Below are positions 11,550 to 23,516 of a DNA stretch of 64,000 nucleotides, piece by piece (the stretch's first letter is position 1; the number at the start of each line of letters is the position of its first letter). The position numbers and the translations under genes are program-made. Below the pieces are notes generated by a model. That model was not told the DNA's origin and ran no database searches. It saw only the letters and a program-made list of their open reading frames with translations. This DNA is from Dipteris shenzhenensis (taxonomy: Eukaryota > Polypodiophyta > Polypodiopsida > Gleicheniales): assembly GCA_047967505.1 (NCBI GenBank), contig CM106541.1; one strand, given 5' to 3'.

Positions 11550-11561
11550 GCTCTGATACCA
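11550..11561 (-). promoter_or_regulatory. Primer-binding site, copia family A
   Basis: On the minus strand TGGTATCAGAGC directly follows the LTR end ...CTTTACA. It is complementary to the 3' part of plant initiator Met-tRNA, the usual primer for Ty1/copia reverse transcription. Confidence 0.85.
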
Positions 11562-11907
11562 TGTAAAGATAGTGGGAGAGAGGGAAGGAGTCTCACTTGC
11601 GGCTTTCTCACATACACAATGGGGGAATACACACAAAGGTGGAGGCTGAAAACAGTTATCCTCTTCTTAGTTGTGAAAGCCAAAAGAACTCAAGTACAAA
11701 GAAAATAGAGGAACCCTATATGTGGGTCTCAAACCAAACTCAGCTAACTAAGGTGGCATACTAACTGAGCCATGAACTAGAGTAGATAAGGATAGCTGTC
11801 ATCCAACTATTATTCATGGGCAGTGTACCAACCACATCTGCAGCTAACAAGCCGGTGACATAAATGCACAATGGTCACCCTGGCATATCACAAGTGGAGC
11901 TCGATAT
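11562..11907 (-). mobile_element. 5' LTR, copia family A (second copy)
   Basis: About 346 bp, nearly identical to 52826-53170 in inverse orientation. It ends (minus strand) at the PBS. The outer border lies where similarity ceases, after ATATCGAGCTCC; beyond it is gypsy protease sequence, so the element inserted into that gene. No 3' LTR of this copy is in the window. Confidence 0.75.
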
Positions 11908-12080
11908 GCTATACTCTAGTGTTGCGGCTTCCATGTTGAGCACCATGAAGGAAACCATGAATGTTTTGCTATGAAAATGATGAAGAGTATAATATCTTAA
12001 AGTTGTTATGTGCACTTCCAATTGTGACAAGGGTGATTCTTGAATGCATGGATACACAATGTTTTCATGGTGCTGGTTGG
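11908..12080 (-). pseudogene. Ty3/gypsy protease fragment
   Basis: The minus-strand frame carries SFMVLNMEAATLEYS, matching SFMVLNMEAL.SEYS in the gypsy protease at about 22.1 kb, just upstream of the LLGRPWL block there. The match stops at the copia LTR. It is a second copy of the same gypsy family, cut by the family A insertion. Confidence 0.6.
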
Positions 12081-12243
12081 TCACTTATTTTTGAAGATTT
12101 TGTTGAGGATCACATTGTGGAGGGTTTCAACAAGTGGTTATGCATAATAAGTTGGTCTTGGTATACTAAGGCTCTGTGGGATCGTGTTTGGATCTTTTTT
12201 GGGATATTATTTGGATCTTGGTGTTTCCTTTTTGTGTTTCATC

Positions 12244-13000
12244 ATGGTGAAGATTCCAGTGTTTCAAGGGACCCAAGGGAAAGACCTAGAGTCTTATCTT
12301 CGGGATTTTCTGGTGGCTGTAATGAAACAGACATTTGGGGCAGTGGAGTCACCAAATGCTTTGATGTTGCAGTTAGACTGGTTCTATCAAGGAGAGGGTG
12401 AGATGGTCTCTACTTTGGAGATCCGATATGAAACTTTATGGACAAAGCATGAAAGGGTAGCTTTGTGAGCTATGGCATCTACATCATCAGCCCCTCAAAG
12501 TCTCATAGGGATGTAGCACTTAAAGATGAGCAAATTTGTTATGGCTTTGGAGTCTTGTCTTTACTCAAAAGTAATGAGTAAAGATCCAACAATATACATG
12601 GAGGCACTTTGCATTGTGACCAAGAAAGAAGCTTCTCTAAAGATCGAATCCTCTTTTGTGTCTTCAACAGGTTCAACTTCTAAGGTGGAGGTAATGGGCA
12701 CTCCTCAGGTACCAAAATCCTCTAAGTTAGATCATAATATCTTCCAATTGATGGCAGAGTTTTTTGATTTGAAATTGCATTTGGTTAATGCACGACAACC
12801 TAGAGCACCAAAGAGTGATGATAGGCCTCAAGATAAGAGTGGGGTCACTTCCTCGAGATGAGGAAGAAGTGCAGTAGTATGGTTGTAGCAACATTTGGAT
12901 AGGATTACAATGGTGTTCCTGACTGAGTTCGAAGATAGGGTAGATGGATGAATGAGGAGAAGGCAAAGGAATGGGTGTGTTCAGTGTGGCAATGCCATTT
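12244..13000 (+). pseudogene. Ty3/gypsy gag
   Basis: Starts MVKIPVFQGTQGKDLESYL at 12244, the beginning of a plant Ty3/gypsy retrotransposon Gag domain, and continues through 12468, then after a stop in 12526-12861 with a Ser/Lys-rich C-terminal region. At least two stops interrupt it. Gag would form the particle shell. The zinc knuckle and protease follow at 13.4-14.2 kb in the same direction, with a poorly conserved gap at 13.0-13.39 kb. No 5' LTR was found upstream, where the family A copia remnant lies. Confidence 0.7.
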
Positions 13001-13396
13001 GTAGTACATCTTATAGATGATGAGCAATGAAAGAAGTAATTTTCTTCTCCAAATTCAATCTAAGACATGTGGCAATGTATGCATTGTGCACTTATGCATT
13101 CTATCTTTCATATGAATGAGCAATCTTCCCAAAGGGTTGTGAGCTCATCAAATCCATCCTACGATAAGCCATCGCTTCTGTTAGGCCATTTGGAAATAGG
13201 TATACCTAGTATTGTCTTTGTGGAGCTCAAAGGATAGGCAATTTGAATGCATGTCTAAGCGAAACACATCATAATGTTAGTAACGATTTGTACTAATACT
13301 ATCTTAACTTCCTTCAAAAAATCTTATAGTGTGCCATGTTCAAGTAGCTTGTTGAGAAGCCAAAACATTCTAAATCATGCCAAGAGTGGGGTCACT

Positions 13397-14224
13397 TGCT
13401 ATGAATGTAATGAAAAAGGTCACTATCGCCCTGAGTGTCCTAGATTGAGAAAGAAGAAGAAAAACAAGTATCCTTGTTAGAAGCTTCTTTAGGGGATGAG
13501 GAAAGAGAGGTAATGATGGCTAAACGGGGGCATGGTAAAGCAAAAGAAGAAGAAGAAAGCAAGGAAGAAGTAGATGAGGAACATTAGGAAGAGGAATGCC
13601 GTAGTAAGAAAAAGAAGCCATCTAGAAGGAAAAAAGGAAGCTCATATCACCTTTGGTCAATTACTTGCTTTGTCTCCAAAACTACAGAAGGAATGGGAAA
13701 AGCTAGCAAGCACAAGAGTGTCAAAGAAGAAAAAGAAGAAAAGTGCCATTCTTGTTGTTCAAAAGGTAGATATAGATGTTGGTGATGATGTACCTATGGT
13801 TGATGTAATCATTGATGGTCACGTGATTTCTAATGTGTACATTGATGGAGGTGCATCGATTAATGTCATGAGTGAGAAGACCATGATAGATGCTGATTTA
13901 AAATACTCTAGTACTACCTCTCCTTATCGCATCAAATTTGCTGACAACACTAGGGTAAAGATCTTGGGAGTTGTGAAGAAGCTAGAAGTGGATGTATGTG
14001 GAATTTCTATGCTGACTACTTTTCAGGTGATCCCTACCAAGCTAGATGCACATGCCTATCCATTGATTTTGGGGAGGCCTTGGCTACATAAGATGAAGGC
14101 TGTTCAAAAGTGGGATACTGGAGAATTGATTTTGCACGAAAATGATAAGAAGGTGTGCTACAACATCAGAAGCCGCAAAAAGGAAGTTGTCAAGGAGGAG
14201 TCTTCAACATCAGAGAATAGTTAA
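13397..14224 (+). pseudogene. Ty3/gypsy zinc knuckle and aspartic protease
   Basis: CYECNEKGHYRPEC (13397-13438) is a canonical CX2CX4HX4C nucleocapsid knuckle. The frame 13574-14224 (216 aa) holds a Lys-rich linker and a retropepsin: active-site YIDGGASINVM (residues about 90-100) and C-terminal LILGRPWLHKMKAV (about 165-178). The protease part is uninterrupted and has the catalytic Asp, so it is the best-kept gypsy protease here. Three bases after its stop the sequence is already integrase: reverse transcriptase and RNase H are missing. That makes the element dependent on others at best. Confidence 0.85.
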
Positions 14225-14227
14225 CCA

Positions 14228-14640
14228 ATGAAGAATACTATTGTTGATGACATTCTTTATAAATTGGGAAAAGATAAGGTGCTTCATCAGGTGATCCATC
14301 CCATGGAGACTAGGAGAATCCTAGAAATGTGTCATGAGTGCTCTGGTCATTTTGCTTCAGCAAGCAGAGCTAGGAGAATTCTTAATGCAGGTTACTTTTG
14401 GCCACGCCTCCATAAGGATGTATATGAATGGTATTGAAGTCGTAAAGTATGCAAAGAGTTTGGAAGGCAACACTTGATTCCTGGGCCCTTGAAGCTATTC
14501 CAGCATATGGACCATTTGACAGGTGGGGGTTGGACTTTGTGGGACCACTCCCTCGCTCATCTCAGGGCAAGCATGATTTATTGGTGGCCATAGATTATGT
14601 GACTCGGTGGGCCGAGGCCAAGGCACGGTGATAACTGGAT
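14228..14640 (+). pseudogene. Ty3/gypsy integrase N-terminal part
   Basis: HECSGHFASASRARRIL and the following GYFWPRLHKDVYEWY are the HHCC zinc-binding domain typical of gypsy integrases. After a stop (14435-14437) the sequence continues VCKEFG..., then WGLDFVGPLP and YVTRWAEAKA, the start of the catalytic (rve) core with its first Asp. The rest of the core and the C-terminal domain are missing, and the polypurine tract follows within 100 bp. Together with the lost RT this is a large internal deletion derivative. Confidence 0.8.
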
Positions 14641-14726
14641 GCACCAATGAGTATCGCCTTAAATTTTTCTATGCTCGACCACCTTGAGGGCCAGCAAACC
14701 CTCTCTGTCACTAGAGAGAATCTGCT

Positions 14727-14739
14727 GGGGGGGGAAAGA
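14727..14739 (+). other. Polypurine tract of gypsy element
   Basis: GGGGGGGGAAAGA with a short lead-in lies immediately before TGTGACACC, as expected for the plus-strand priming site next to a 3' LTR. Confidence 0.7.
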
Positions 14740-15700
14740 TGTGACACCAAAAATTGATATTTTTTATTTGGCATTGGTATTGTTTTTCTCTATGTTTGAT
14801 AAGAGTTTGAGTATCAAGTGATAGCCTAGTGGCTCTCACTTATTTCTATTTTCTAAGATATTGTATGGGATTGAGAGGATGAGTTGAATGGATCATTGTA
14901 AATACCATGTATATGAATGATAAATACCTTGGTATGGGATGAGAGTTATTTGTGTATGGGATATTATGGGGTTTTTAGAAAATAGGAAGAGTGAATCATA
15001 TAATTTCTATGTGTTCCAATAATATAAGAGAGGCCACATGCCAAGCATGTGGAAGGCATGTGGAGGAGTGTGGAGTTAAGAGAAATCCTTCTAGAATTCC
15101 TATGTGGAATAAGGAGGATGTGGACATATGGAAAAGAGAGGGTCCCTATGGGCTCCATGTGGGGAGACTCTTGACTTTCTCAATATTTTAAGAGTCTTGA
15201 GCATCTTTTGATGGGACACATGGCAAGAGTAGCCAAAAAGGACATGGATGGTGACATACGGGCTTATGTGATTGATGGGGAAAGGAATCTACAGGTAGCA
15301 ATTGTAAATGGGTGAAGGAGGGTGACAAAATCTCTATAAAAGGAGCCCTCCTCTCCCTTGTTCATCATCTCTTCCACCATTAGGCCTCATGTTGCTATAG
15401 CTCTAGTTTCCTCAAGCCTCTTCCATGAGCCTTCTCTCCCTCTTGTAGATATTCTCTTATGTAGACTCTTGAGTCCATCTCTCTCTAGTTCATTCTCTCT
15501 CAATTAGTCGTCTTGGAGCTTCCGCTCCCTCTTGTATGTATGAAACCTCTTCCTCTTCTTTTGTGTTTGTAGTATTTTGAGTTGCATTGGAGTGGACTCT
15601 CACTCTATTGACAATAAAGATCACTTCGTATCCCCTCTCGAGTCTCTCTTCCCTTTTCTTGCTTTCAAAGCCTTAAAAGTTCTTTCTATTCGGTCGCTCA
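14740..15700 (+). mobile_element. 3' LTR of gypsy element
   Basis: Begins TGTGACACCAAAAATTG right after the polypurine tract. It contains a core promoter (CTATAAAAG at 15334-15342) and downstream an AATAAA signal (15613-15618), the order expected of U3-R-U5. The 3' edge is estimated at 15690-15715, where copia sequence takes over; without the 5' LTR it cannot be fixed. It holds no coding sequence. Confidence 0.65.
15334..15342 (+). promoter_or_regulatory. TATA box in gypsy LTR
   Basis: CTATAAAAG followed by a CT-rich start region; probable element promoter. Confidence 0.5.
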
Positions 15701-15714
15701 TTGCACACACATGA

Positions 15715-18700
15715 TCCATCCATTTCCCGAGCCACCAAGGGAGTTACTTACTCTCTTCTAGGAAAAATCTATGAGTGGTGGATCGTTGATGAGGGTGGAT
15801 TAGAAAGATCTTGTCTGCAATTATTGTGGCAAGAAGGGACATGTAGAGAAAAAATGTTTTCAAAAAAAGAACGGCGAAAGAGCCAAAGAAGGCAAGGCTC
15901 AAGGCAAGTCAAAGGGCAAAGAAAAAGAGGAGCTGCATGTTACTTATGTTAGTGACAGTGACAGTGGACGTGAGGTATGCTTCACTTCATCACTGAAGGC
16001 TCATACACTTCATGCTGGAGATGGATCAGATATGCTTTCCTGGATTATAGATTCAGGTGCTTCCTTTCATGTGACACCCTACAGAGATTTGTTTGTCAGA
16101 TATGCAAGTGGGCAAAAGGGAGTTGTTTTTCTTGGTGATAACCATGCATGTTCCATCATTGGCATAGGTGATGTCAGGCTTGTTCTTGAGAATGGCCAGT
16201 AGTTAATGCTCAAAGGGGTCAAGCATGTTCCTGAGGTGAAGAAGAACTTGATTTCCACAGGGTTGTTGGATGACGATGGTTATCATACCACCTTTGGTAA
16301 TCAGAAGTGGAAAATCAGCAAAGGGGCAATGGCTATAGCCAGAGGTCCTAAACTTGATACTTTGTATTCACTTCATGCAAGACATTGTCCGCATTCCGAT
16401 GTAAATGCCGCTGAGCTGCCAAAGATTTCATTGTGGCATAGCTGGCTTGGCCATATGAGTGTTAAGGGAATGGAGCAACTGGCTCATTTTGGTTACTTGC
16501 CGAGTCTAAAATTTTCAGATTTAAAGAAATGTGAATTTTGTCTCTACGGTCGTCAAGTACAGATTCCTCATAAGAGGGCATCAAATCAGAAATTACAGCT
16601 CTTGGAGCTTGTCCATACCGATGTATGTGAGATGCCTACTGTATCTTTAGGAGGAGCAAAGTACATTTTGTCATTTATAGATGATGCCACCCGCAAAGTG
16701 TGGGTTTACACTCTTAAAAGAAAGAGTGATACCTTTACTGCTTTCACTAAGTTTGTTGCACTGGTCGAAAATGAGACAGGCAAGAAACTGAAAGCTTTGA
16801 GGTCTGACAATGGTGGAGAGTATTTGTCCAAAGAGTTCTAGGAATTCTGTGAGGCAAAGGGCATTCAAAGGGTGTTATCTGCACCGTATGATCCTCCACA
16901 GAATGGTACCACTGAGAAAATGTTCAGGACCATTCAAGAAAAGGTCAGATCTATGTTGTCACATGCTGCATTGCCCCACATTTTTTTAACTGAAGCTGTA
17001 AAGACAGCTGTGCACCTTATAAATAGGTCACCGAATAAGAGATTATGTGGTGGTGTGCCTGAAGAGGCATGGACGGGTAAGCCTCCGTCTTACAAACACC
17101 TACGGGTCTTTGGTTGTGTCACGTATGTGCATGTACGCAGGGAGGACAGGACTAAATTGGATCCAAAGTCTCTGAAATGCATTTTCCTAGGGTATGGTGA
17201 CAAAGGTGAGATGGGCTATAGACTATGGGATCCCACAAACAGAAAACTTATACGCAGCAATGATGTCGTGTTTGATGAAACCATCATGTTCAAGGAACCT
17301 GTTGTACAACAGGGACCTTTAAAAGTAACTATTGATGATGACAGGCATCATGGGCAACACAGACCGGCTGTAAATCAACCACAACAGCAGCATAATCAGC
17401 CATTAAATGATGCTGCAGCAGGTCCAAATGGACAGCCAGATATGGCAGATGATATCCCAATGGATGTACCACAGTTAGATGATCTTCCTGACATGCAAAT
17501 GCAGCCAGAACTGGGTAATGAACAGGCTGGACAGCCACCTCATGATGATGGTCATCAGGTTAGAAGGTCAACCAGACCGACACGGCAGCTAGACAGACTT
17601 ATTCCTGGCTTTGATTATCTAATGCTCACTGATTGTGGAGAGCCTTCATGGTACAAAGAGGCTAGGCAGAGGGCAAAAAAGGTTCAATGGAATCTTGCCA
17701 TGAAGTCTGAAATGGACAGTCTTCACAAAAATGGCACTTGGGAATTGGTACCCTTGCCTACTGGTAAGAAAATACTGCCATGCAAATGGGTTTATCGACT
17801 TAAAGTCACACCTGGTAAAAAGCCAAGGCATAAAGCCAGACTGGTTGCCAAGGGGTTCAAGCAGGAATATGGTGTTGACTTTGATGAGATATTCTCTCCT
17901 GTCGTTAAGATGACAACTCTCAGAACTGTATTAGCATTGGTTGCACATGCAGATATGGACTTGGTCCAAATGGATGTCAAGACGGCATTTCTTCATGGTG
18001 ATTTACATGAACAGATTTTTATGCAGTAGCCAGAAGGTTTTACAGTGAAGGGAAAGGAGAAGCTTGTGTGCAGACTTGTGTGCAGACTGAAGAAAAGTCT
18101 TTATGGTCTTAAGTAGGCACCCAGAGAATGGTATCATAAGTTTGATACATTCATGTGAACCCAAGGTTATAGGAGAAGTGACATTGATCACTGCTTGTAT
18201 ACCAAGAAAGCTTCCGATGGCAGTTTACTGATCCTCATTTTGTATGTGGATGATATGTTGATTGCTGGAAAATCTCATAAGGAGATCGATGCCTTGAAGA
18301 AAAGATTGCACCAAACCTTTGATATGAAGGATCTTGGTGATGCCAACCATATACTGGGCATGCGGATACTTCGGGATAGGGAAAAGCGGTTGCTATACTT
18401 GTCTCAGAAGGAATACATTGGTAAGGTCTTGCAGAGATTTCACATGGAGGGGGGGAAGAGTATTGGTACTCCATTGCCTCCTTATGTGAAAATCAGTGCT
18501 TTGGACAGCCCTCAGACAAATGCCGAGAGGGCTGAGATGTCAAAGATTCCGTATGCATCAGCGTGTCGCAGTCTCATGTATGCTATGGTTGCAACCAGGC
18601 GCGATATTGCGTTTGCAGTGGGAGTGGTTAGTAGATACATGGCTAAACCTGGCAGGAAGCATTGGGATGTAGTAATAGGTGTCATGAGATACCTGAAGGG

Positions 18701-19195
18701 TACATAGGACCTGTGTATATGTTTCGGCAGTCAAGATGCAAAAGTGCAGGGTTAGACAGACTCTGATTATGCCGGTCACCCTGATACCCGGAAGTCTACT
18801 ACCGGATATGTTTTCACTTTCACTGGAGGTGCAGTGTCGTGGGTATCTAGAATGCAGCAGTGCATTGCTCTGTCTACTACAGAAGCTGAATATATTGCAG
18901 CCACTGAGGCATGCAAGGAAGCTATATGGCTATCTCGGCTAGTGGCAGATTTGGGCTACTCTAGTGATACTCCATTGTTGCATTGTGACAGTCAGAGTGC
19001 CATACAGTTGGCATGAAATCCTGTTTTTCATGCAAAGACGAAGCACATCGACGTGAAGTATCATTTTATCAGGGAGGTGCTTGAGAACAAGCAACTTTAG
19101 CTTGTGAAAGTTCACACTGATGACAATCCAGCAGATCTGTTGACCAAAGGATTGGCTGCTGCTGAGCGCAGTTTGCACATTGCAGACGGCTAATG
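15715..19195 (+). pseudogene. Ty1/copia polyprotein (zinc knuckle to RNase H), family D copy 1
   Basis: Domains in order: CNYCGKKGHVEKKC knuckle (about 15817-15860), protease WIIDSGASFHVT (about 16042), GAG-pre-integrase (LWHSWLGHMS... CEFCLYGRQ, 16430-16560), integrase core (HTDVCE; RSDNGGEY at about 16800; 16600-17290), reverse transcriptase (17690-18480; LYVDDMLIAG at 18240-18269) and RNase H (about 18750-19010, ending NPADLLTKG). It lacks the Gag shell domain and 5' LTR, the gypsy LTR lying directly upstream. Stops break it at 16839, 18027, 18114, 18157, near 18705 and at 19014; several are TAG at expected Gln codons. One element copy, 3'-complete. Confidence 0.9.
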
Positions 19196-19283
19196 GGTAT
19201 AGGTTAAGGCCAGTCTACTGGTCTTGTACATTATGATGTATATGCTGTTTTTTCTTTTCTTTCTCTTGAGGTCACATTGCCTT

Positions 19284-19294
19284 TAAGTGGGAGG
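19284..19294 (+). other. Polypurine tract, copia family D
   Basis: AAGTGGGAGG just ahead of TGTTGGGG marks the 3' LTR start. Confidence 0.6.
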
Positions 19295-19295
19295 T

Positions 19296-19555
19296 TGTTG
19301 GGGTAAAGGCACTGGCCACCCTATGTAACAGTTTTTAGTCTAGTACTGCTAAGTACACTAAGTATGCATTGTACTTAGTGCCTAGTGGTCCTAGCCTTAT
19401 CCAAAGATATATATATATACTACTGTGTGTACTTGGGGAGGTACCACTCATTGTTTATCCCCACCTATTGGTGTCTACTGTGAGTGTGTCTCCTCTTCTC
19501 ACTCCCAAACTCCTACTCTCTCCCTCTTCTACGTCAACCATATTTATTCTCATCT
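19296..19555 (+). mobile_element. 3' LTR, copia family D copy 1
   Basis: Starts TGTTGGGGTAAAGGC after the polypurine tract, has a TATA-rich core (ATATATATATAC at about 19408-19420) and ends in a CT-rich region. The 3' edge is uncertain (between 19534 and 19560) because no partner LTR is in the window. Confidence 0.6.
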
Positions 19556-19559
19556 AAGA

Positions 19560-20460
19560 GAGGAAAGTATGGTGTGGTATCTTGGCATAAAATCTTTTTT
19601 TAAATGTCCCTTTCTCAATGATAAATATCTTTGTCACTCAGTTCAAAAGTACTAGGAAGTGAAGAGGTGCGTGAAGTTGATTACCCCGAACTTCATGTCA
19701 CATAGGACAAGCATCTCAAAAGTAGCTACAAATTGCATTGATCGCTCTATACACATGGCAACTATTGTAATCTTAGGAATGGTGTGGAATGAATAGTTCG
19801 TGGTTGAGAGCTTTAAATATGATCCTATGGGCAAGACATATATAGTACACATTTGCAACAATGAGCCATCATGCACTTACGATGACTTCAAACAACATGC
19901 ATCACAAGGCACATTTATTCCATGCAAGATATATATGTCATTTACCTTTGCATCTTGGGCCAAAACATGGATTGCATGACAATTCACTAGCCTTGACTCA
20001 CTGATTTAGAGATCTTCTAGTTGTTCACTTCTCCTAGAGTCTACATCCACCACAAAAGAATGTAGATTCAAGAGGTAGCTTGGGGCCACATTCCATCTGT
20101 TGCGAGTTTTGTCTTTAATAGAGAATCTTACATATTTTTAGATATTTGAGAGAGTTTATAGTAGTTTCACTTTTGACCTTCACATTCTATCATAAGCCAT
20201 TTGGTATGTATTTTGTGCTTGTGGTACAATCGCCCTAAATAAATTTGAATTTTTTATCGTACTTCACTATTTTGTATTTCTATTTCTTCTAATAGATTTT
20301 GGAACATGTACCACTTTCTTTGCAGTATACTAATGTATATGCTTTTCCCCTTTTACAATTTATTATTTACTCTCATGCTAATGGAATTACATGATCATTG
20401 CACATTTTGACATTTCGTTCTAATAATAAACTCTGTGCTACACTAAATTACATCCCTTTT
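19560..20460. other. Stretch without recognisable gene
   Basis: AT-rich DNA between the copia LTR and the gypsy integrase. Only short, unconvincing frames. It may include upstream parts of the gypsy element too decayed to read. Confidence 0.45.
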
Positions 20461-20465
20461 TCTTT

Positions 20466-21314
20466 TTGATTTTAATTGTAGTGAGAAGTTCTAATGAAAA
20501 TAATGGAGGAATACACTACACAATTGTGGCACATTTCCTTTATCACAACATTGTCACTAGGTTTGGTGTTCCTATTGAAATAGTGTCGGACAGAGGGACC
20601 CATTTCCTCAATAAAACAATTAGGAGGATGACTAAAGTGCATATGATGTTGCATAAAATGTATACAAATTATTACCCACAAGCCAATGGGTAGGCTGAGA
20701 GCTTTAACAAACTGATGAAAAAAGTATACAGAATAATATTAGAGCTGATCACCCAATGGATTGGGATTAGCACTTGGATTTAGTACTATGGGCACTTAGA
20801 ACAACACACAAGGTTGCAACTGGATTAACACCTTTCAGGTTGGTGTATGGCTGTGAGGTTGTAGTACCTATGGAATTTCTTGTAGGTAGCTTGAGAGTGG
20901 CAACAGATAATAGATTATCCCCAGAAAATTCCATCAATGCAAGATTAGAACAACTTCTACAATTGGATGAGTATAGGCTCACAAGTTCACATACTGCTGA
21001 TATTATTCAAAAAAGAAGGGTAGCCTGTATTAATAGAAACATAAAGTTCAAAATTTTCAAGAAAGGTGATTTAGTGTCAATGTTCAACACAGTTGGGAAA
21101 AATGCTAGGAAAGTTTAAGCTGAGATATGATGGCCCCTTCAAGGTACTTGAAGTTTTTGATCAAGGTACCTTCCAATTAGTTGACCTTCATGGCCATACA
21201 TTTGACAAACTAGTGGATGGTTTCAGGCTAAAACCTTGCATTGGAGCTAACCCCACTCAAGAAAAGATAAATACAATCTATCTGCAACTCTGCACTGGCC
21301 TCCAATCAAGATGA
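20466..21314 (+). pseudogene. Ty3/gypsy integrase, core and C-terminal domain
   Basis: The first frame contains FGVPIEIVSDRGTHF (second catalytic Asp of the DDE core) and YYPQANG, broken by a TAG at 20691 where the family has Gln (NGQAE). It continues through the frame 20774-21118 (WALRTTHKVATGLTPFRLVYG) and, after a frameshift, 21093-21314 (YDGPFKVLEVFDQGTFQL, the C-terminal DNA-binding fold). The integrase would insert the cDNA. Upstream pol is not recognisable. Its relation to the gypsy elements at 12-14 kb or 22 kb is unknown. Confidence 0.8.
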
Positions 21315-21319
21315 TGTAC

Positions 21320-22020
21320 AAAACCTGAAGGGCAAGCTCAAGGCAAAAATACATCATGCAAGGATAAGAATAAACACCCTAAATGGGCCAATCAAAATTT
21401 CTCCGAGCGAACTAGAAAAGTTGGAGTACAATCTGCTTTTTGCTGAATGCTCAATCCGAGACACAACTTTGTAGACACATCACTCGTCTCACAGTGTGTT
21501 CACTTGTTTGGAGTGTTGTGGTGGATATCTAGCTAGTTTTGTCATCATGAGGAAGTCGTTTACAGAAGTCATGAAGGATTTCCAAAAGCGGTCCGACTTC
21601 AAGTGATTTCTGAATGATTCCGCTCATTGAATTTGGTTGTATTCCATTTCATGCTTTACTAGAAGTCATCTTTGTGATGATACATTGTTGTTGATTTGAT
21701 TTTCTTGGGATTGTTGTCTCTACTAGTCTATTTTTCTTGTAGTCGTTGTCGATCATACAATTTTCACTCTTTTGTAGAATTGCTATGTAGCAGCAACTGA
21801 TAGTCAGAGCTCGAATGCAGTAGAGCATCACCAATAGTGTTAGTGGTGTCTCCAAAAGACTAAAAAACACCTACACATATCCACTCTTGGTAATGGGAAT
21901 GCCAGGGTGGACTTAAATCTCATGGAAAAAGGAAAAGATAGTACAAAACATACAAAGAGCCGAGACAACTATTTGTAGAGTAGAAATATTGCAAATAGTT
22001 TGTATTTCAGTAGATAGCAA
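21320..22020. other. Stretch without recognisable gene
   Basis: Likely includes downstream non-coding gypsy sequence. No LTR ends, PBS or polypurine tract could be pinned down. Confidence 0.4.
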
Positions 22021-22021
22021 C

Positions 22022-22760
22022 AACAACCCTATTGCAGGAGAGATTATAACAACATCCGATGGTGTTTCGATGTTGCTTGACCTTTGCTTGCCGTAGCTAG
22101 GGCCTGCTGCCCAAGAGTACACTATACTCTGATGTCAGGGCTTCCATATTTAGCACCATGAATGAGACCATGAGCGAGATGCCCGCCACCTCCAAGAGTA
22201 CTGCTTGTAAGATTTCGAGTGGCCTAACTCAGCATTGATCAGCCATGCAGACTAAGAATGGTGCCGGTTCCCAAGACATCCATCCCATTTCTTGGTAAGT
22301 CTTCAAGGTGACTATATTGACCCTCGAACCTCCATCTACTAGACCTGTGCGAATGTCTGGCCTTGTGCTTTTGCTATTATCATTGAAATTCTCATGTCCG
22401 TCAGAGGAATTGTCGGTACTAGAGAGGAATCCAGCTTGGCATAGATCCACCTCTTTTGGCTCCGACTCTTTATGGAGGGAGTATAACAATTGCCGGAGGA
22501 ATCCAGGAACCAAGTCGAGTAATCTACCTAGCAAAATCTGGATCAATGCTTCCATAATGCATTCCAATCTTGGCTCCCTTTGTGGAGAATTTACCCGCTT
22601 CTTGGCTTGGTTAGCCACCAACAATGGAGCTGCTTCGATAGCCTTCGAACCATTCCCCGGTAAGTGAAGTTTGAACTTCCCTTGTGCCATCTCCGACTCT
22701 GGTTGGACAACCGACTCTACGAATTGCACCTTGCATGAGAGTTGAATGTTATCTAAGTTT
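22022..22760 (-). pseudogene. Ty3/gypsy gag C-terminus and aspartic protease
   Basis: The minus-strand frame 22729-22229 ends with RTGLVDGGSRVNIVTL, a retropepsin active site (D-G-G-S), and continues through stops to SFMVLNMEAL, then LLG...RPWLRQAKV near 22095, the ILGRPWL signature. The upstream 110 residues are a hydrophilic gag-protease spacer. It would process the polyprotein. The catalytic Asp is kept but stops follow. A fragment of the same family lies at 11908-12080, on the same strand. Confidence 0.7.
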
Positions 22761-22769
22761 GTGTCACCT

Positions 22770-23190
22770 TTGTGCTGGTTAATGGTAGCATTGCCTTTCT
22801 TTTCTTATTTATGACCTATATTTTGACCTTTTGATAGGTTAATATAATTCAATCCTCATTGCCAAAGCAACCTCCTAATCTAGTACAAAATATGCCTCAC
22901 ATAAAATGAATGAAATAAGATTCTTTTACTGCATTTTATGTATCAATGTGTAGTCTAAGCATAGACTAGCATAGTTGTAGAGGAGATTAAAATCAACCAG
23001 TTCAATTGAGCCATTTTCCATATCGCCTAATTAAATCCCACCAACATCAACCCTCTTAGTTCTATCATTGGTGTGTACACATTCAAACATTTGATACTAC
23101 ATAGTATTTTGATAGTTGGTACTTAATCACATCTTGTAGAGATTTGTGACACTTGGCAAAGTTTTCTCTTTGTGTGATTCAGGATAGTTG
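22770..23190. other. Stretch without recognisable gene
   Basis: No supported features between the gypsy fragment and the family B LTR. Confidence 0.45.
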
Positions 23191-23197
23191 CACACTT

Positions 23198-23428
23198 TGA
23201 CAAAATATGAAGAGGGGAGAGGAGAAGAGTGGAGATGAGGAGAGAGGGCACAGCTAGAGAGCACACCACAAATGACTAACTGTACACTAGATTTAGTTGA
23301 AAATGTAGAATATATACAAACCCTTTTAGGGTTAGGGTTAGGGCATCTAACCCTTTCCTTTATAGCACTCTATATGTGTTAGTGCTATGCACATTTGATC
23401 ACATGAGGTTGAGCATGGTCTCTCAACT
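23198..23428 (-). mobile_element. 3' LTR of minus-strand copia family B element
   Basis: 231 bp in reverse orientation matching the 257-bp LTRs at 49669 and 61957, including the telomere-like CCTAACCCTAACCCTAAAAGGG block. It is shorter by a deletion in the first 60 bp and its first base is changed (AG instead of TG). It follows pol in the right order for a minus-strand element. No matching 5' LTR was found up to 30.3 kb. Confidence 0.8.
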
Positions 23429-23516
23429 CCTTCCCTCAAGATCAACATCATGAAGTAGGCCTTCCCTCAAGATGATGATTCGAAGGAATCAAAGAAGTAC
23501 TGAGCATTACATTCCA

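Noticed and set aside
12121-12185. Possible gypsy PBS at TTGGTATACTAAGGCTCTG
   Set aside because: It does not match a tRNA 3' end well and no LTR end precedes it.
19554-19600. Second PBS-like GTGTGGTATCTTGG after a copia 3' LTR
   Set aside because: Only a short resemblance to TGGTATCAGAGC, and no internal copia sequence follows.
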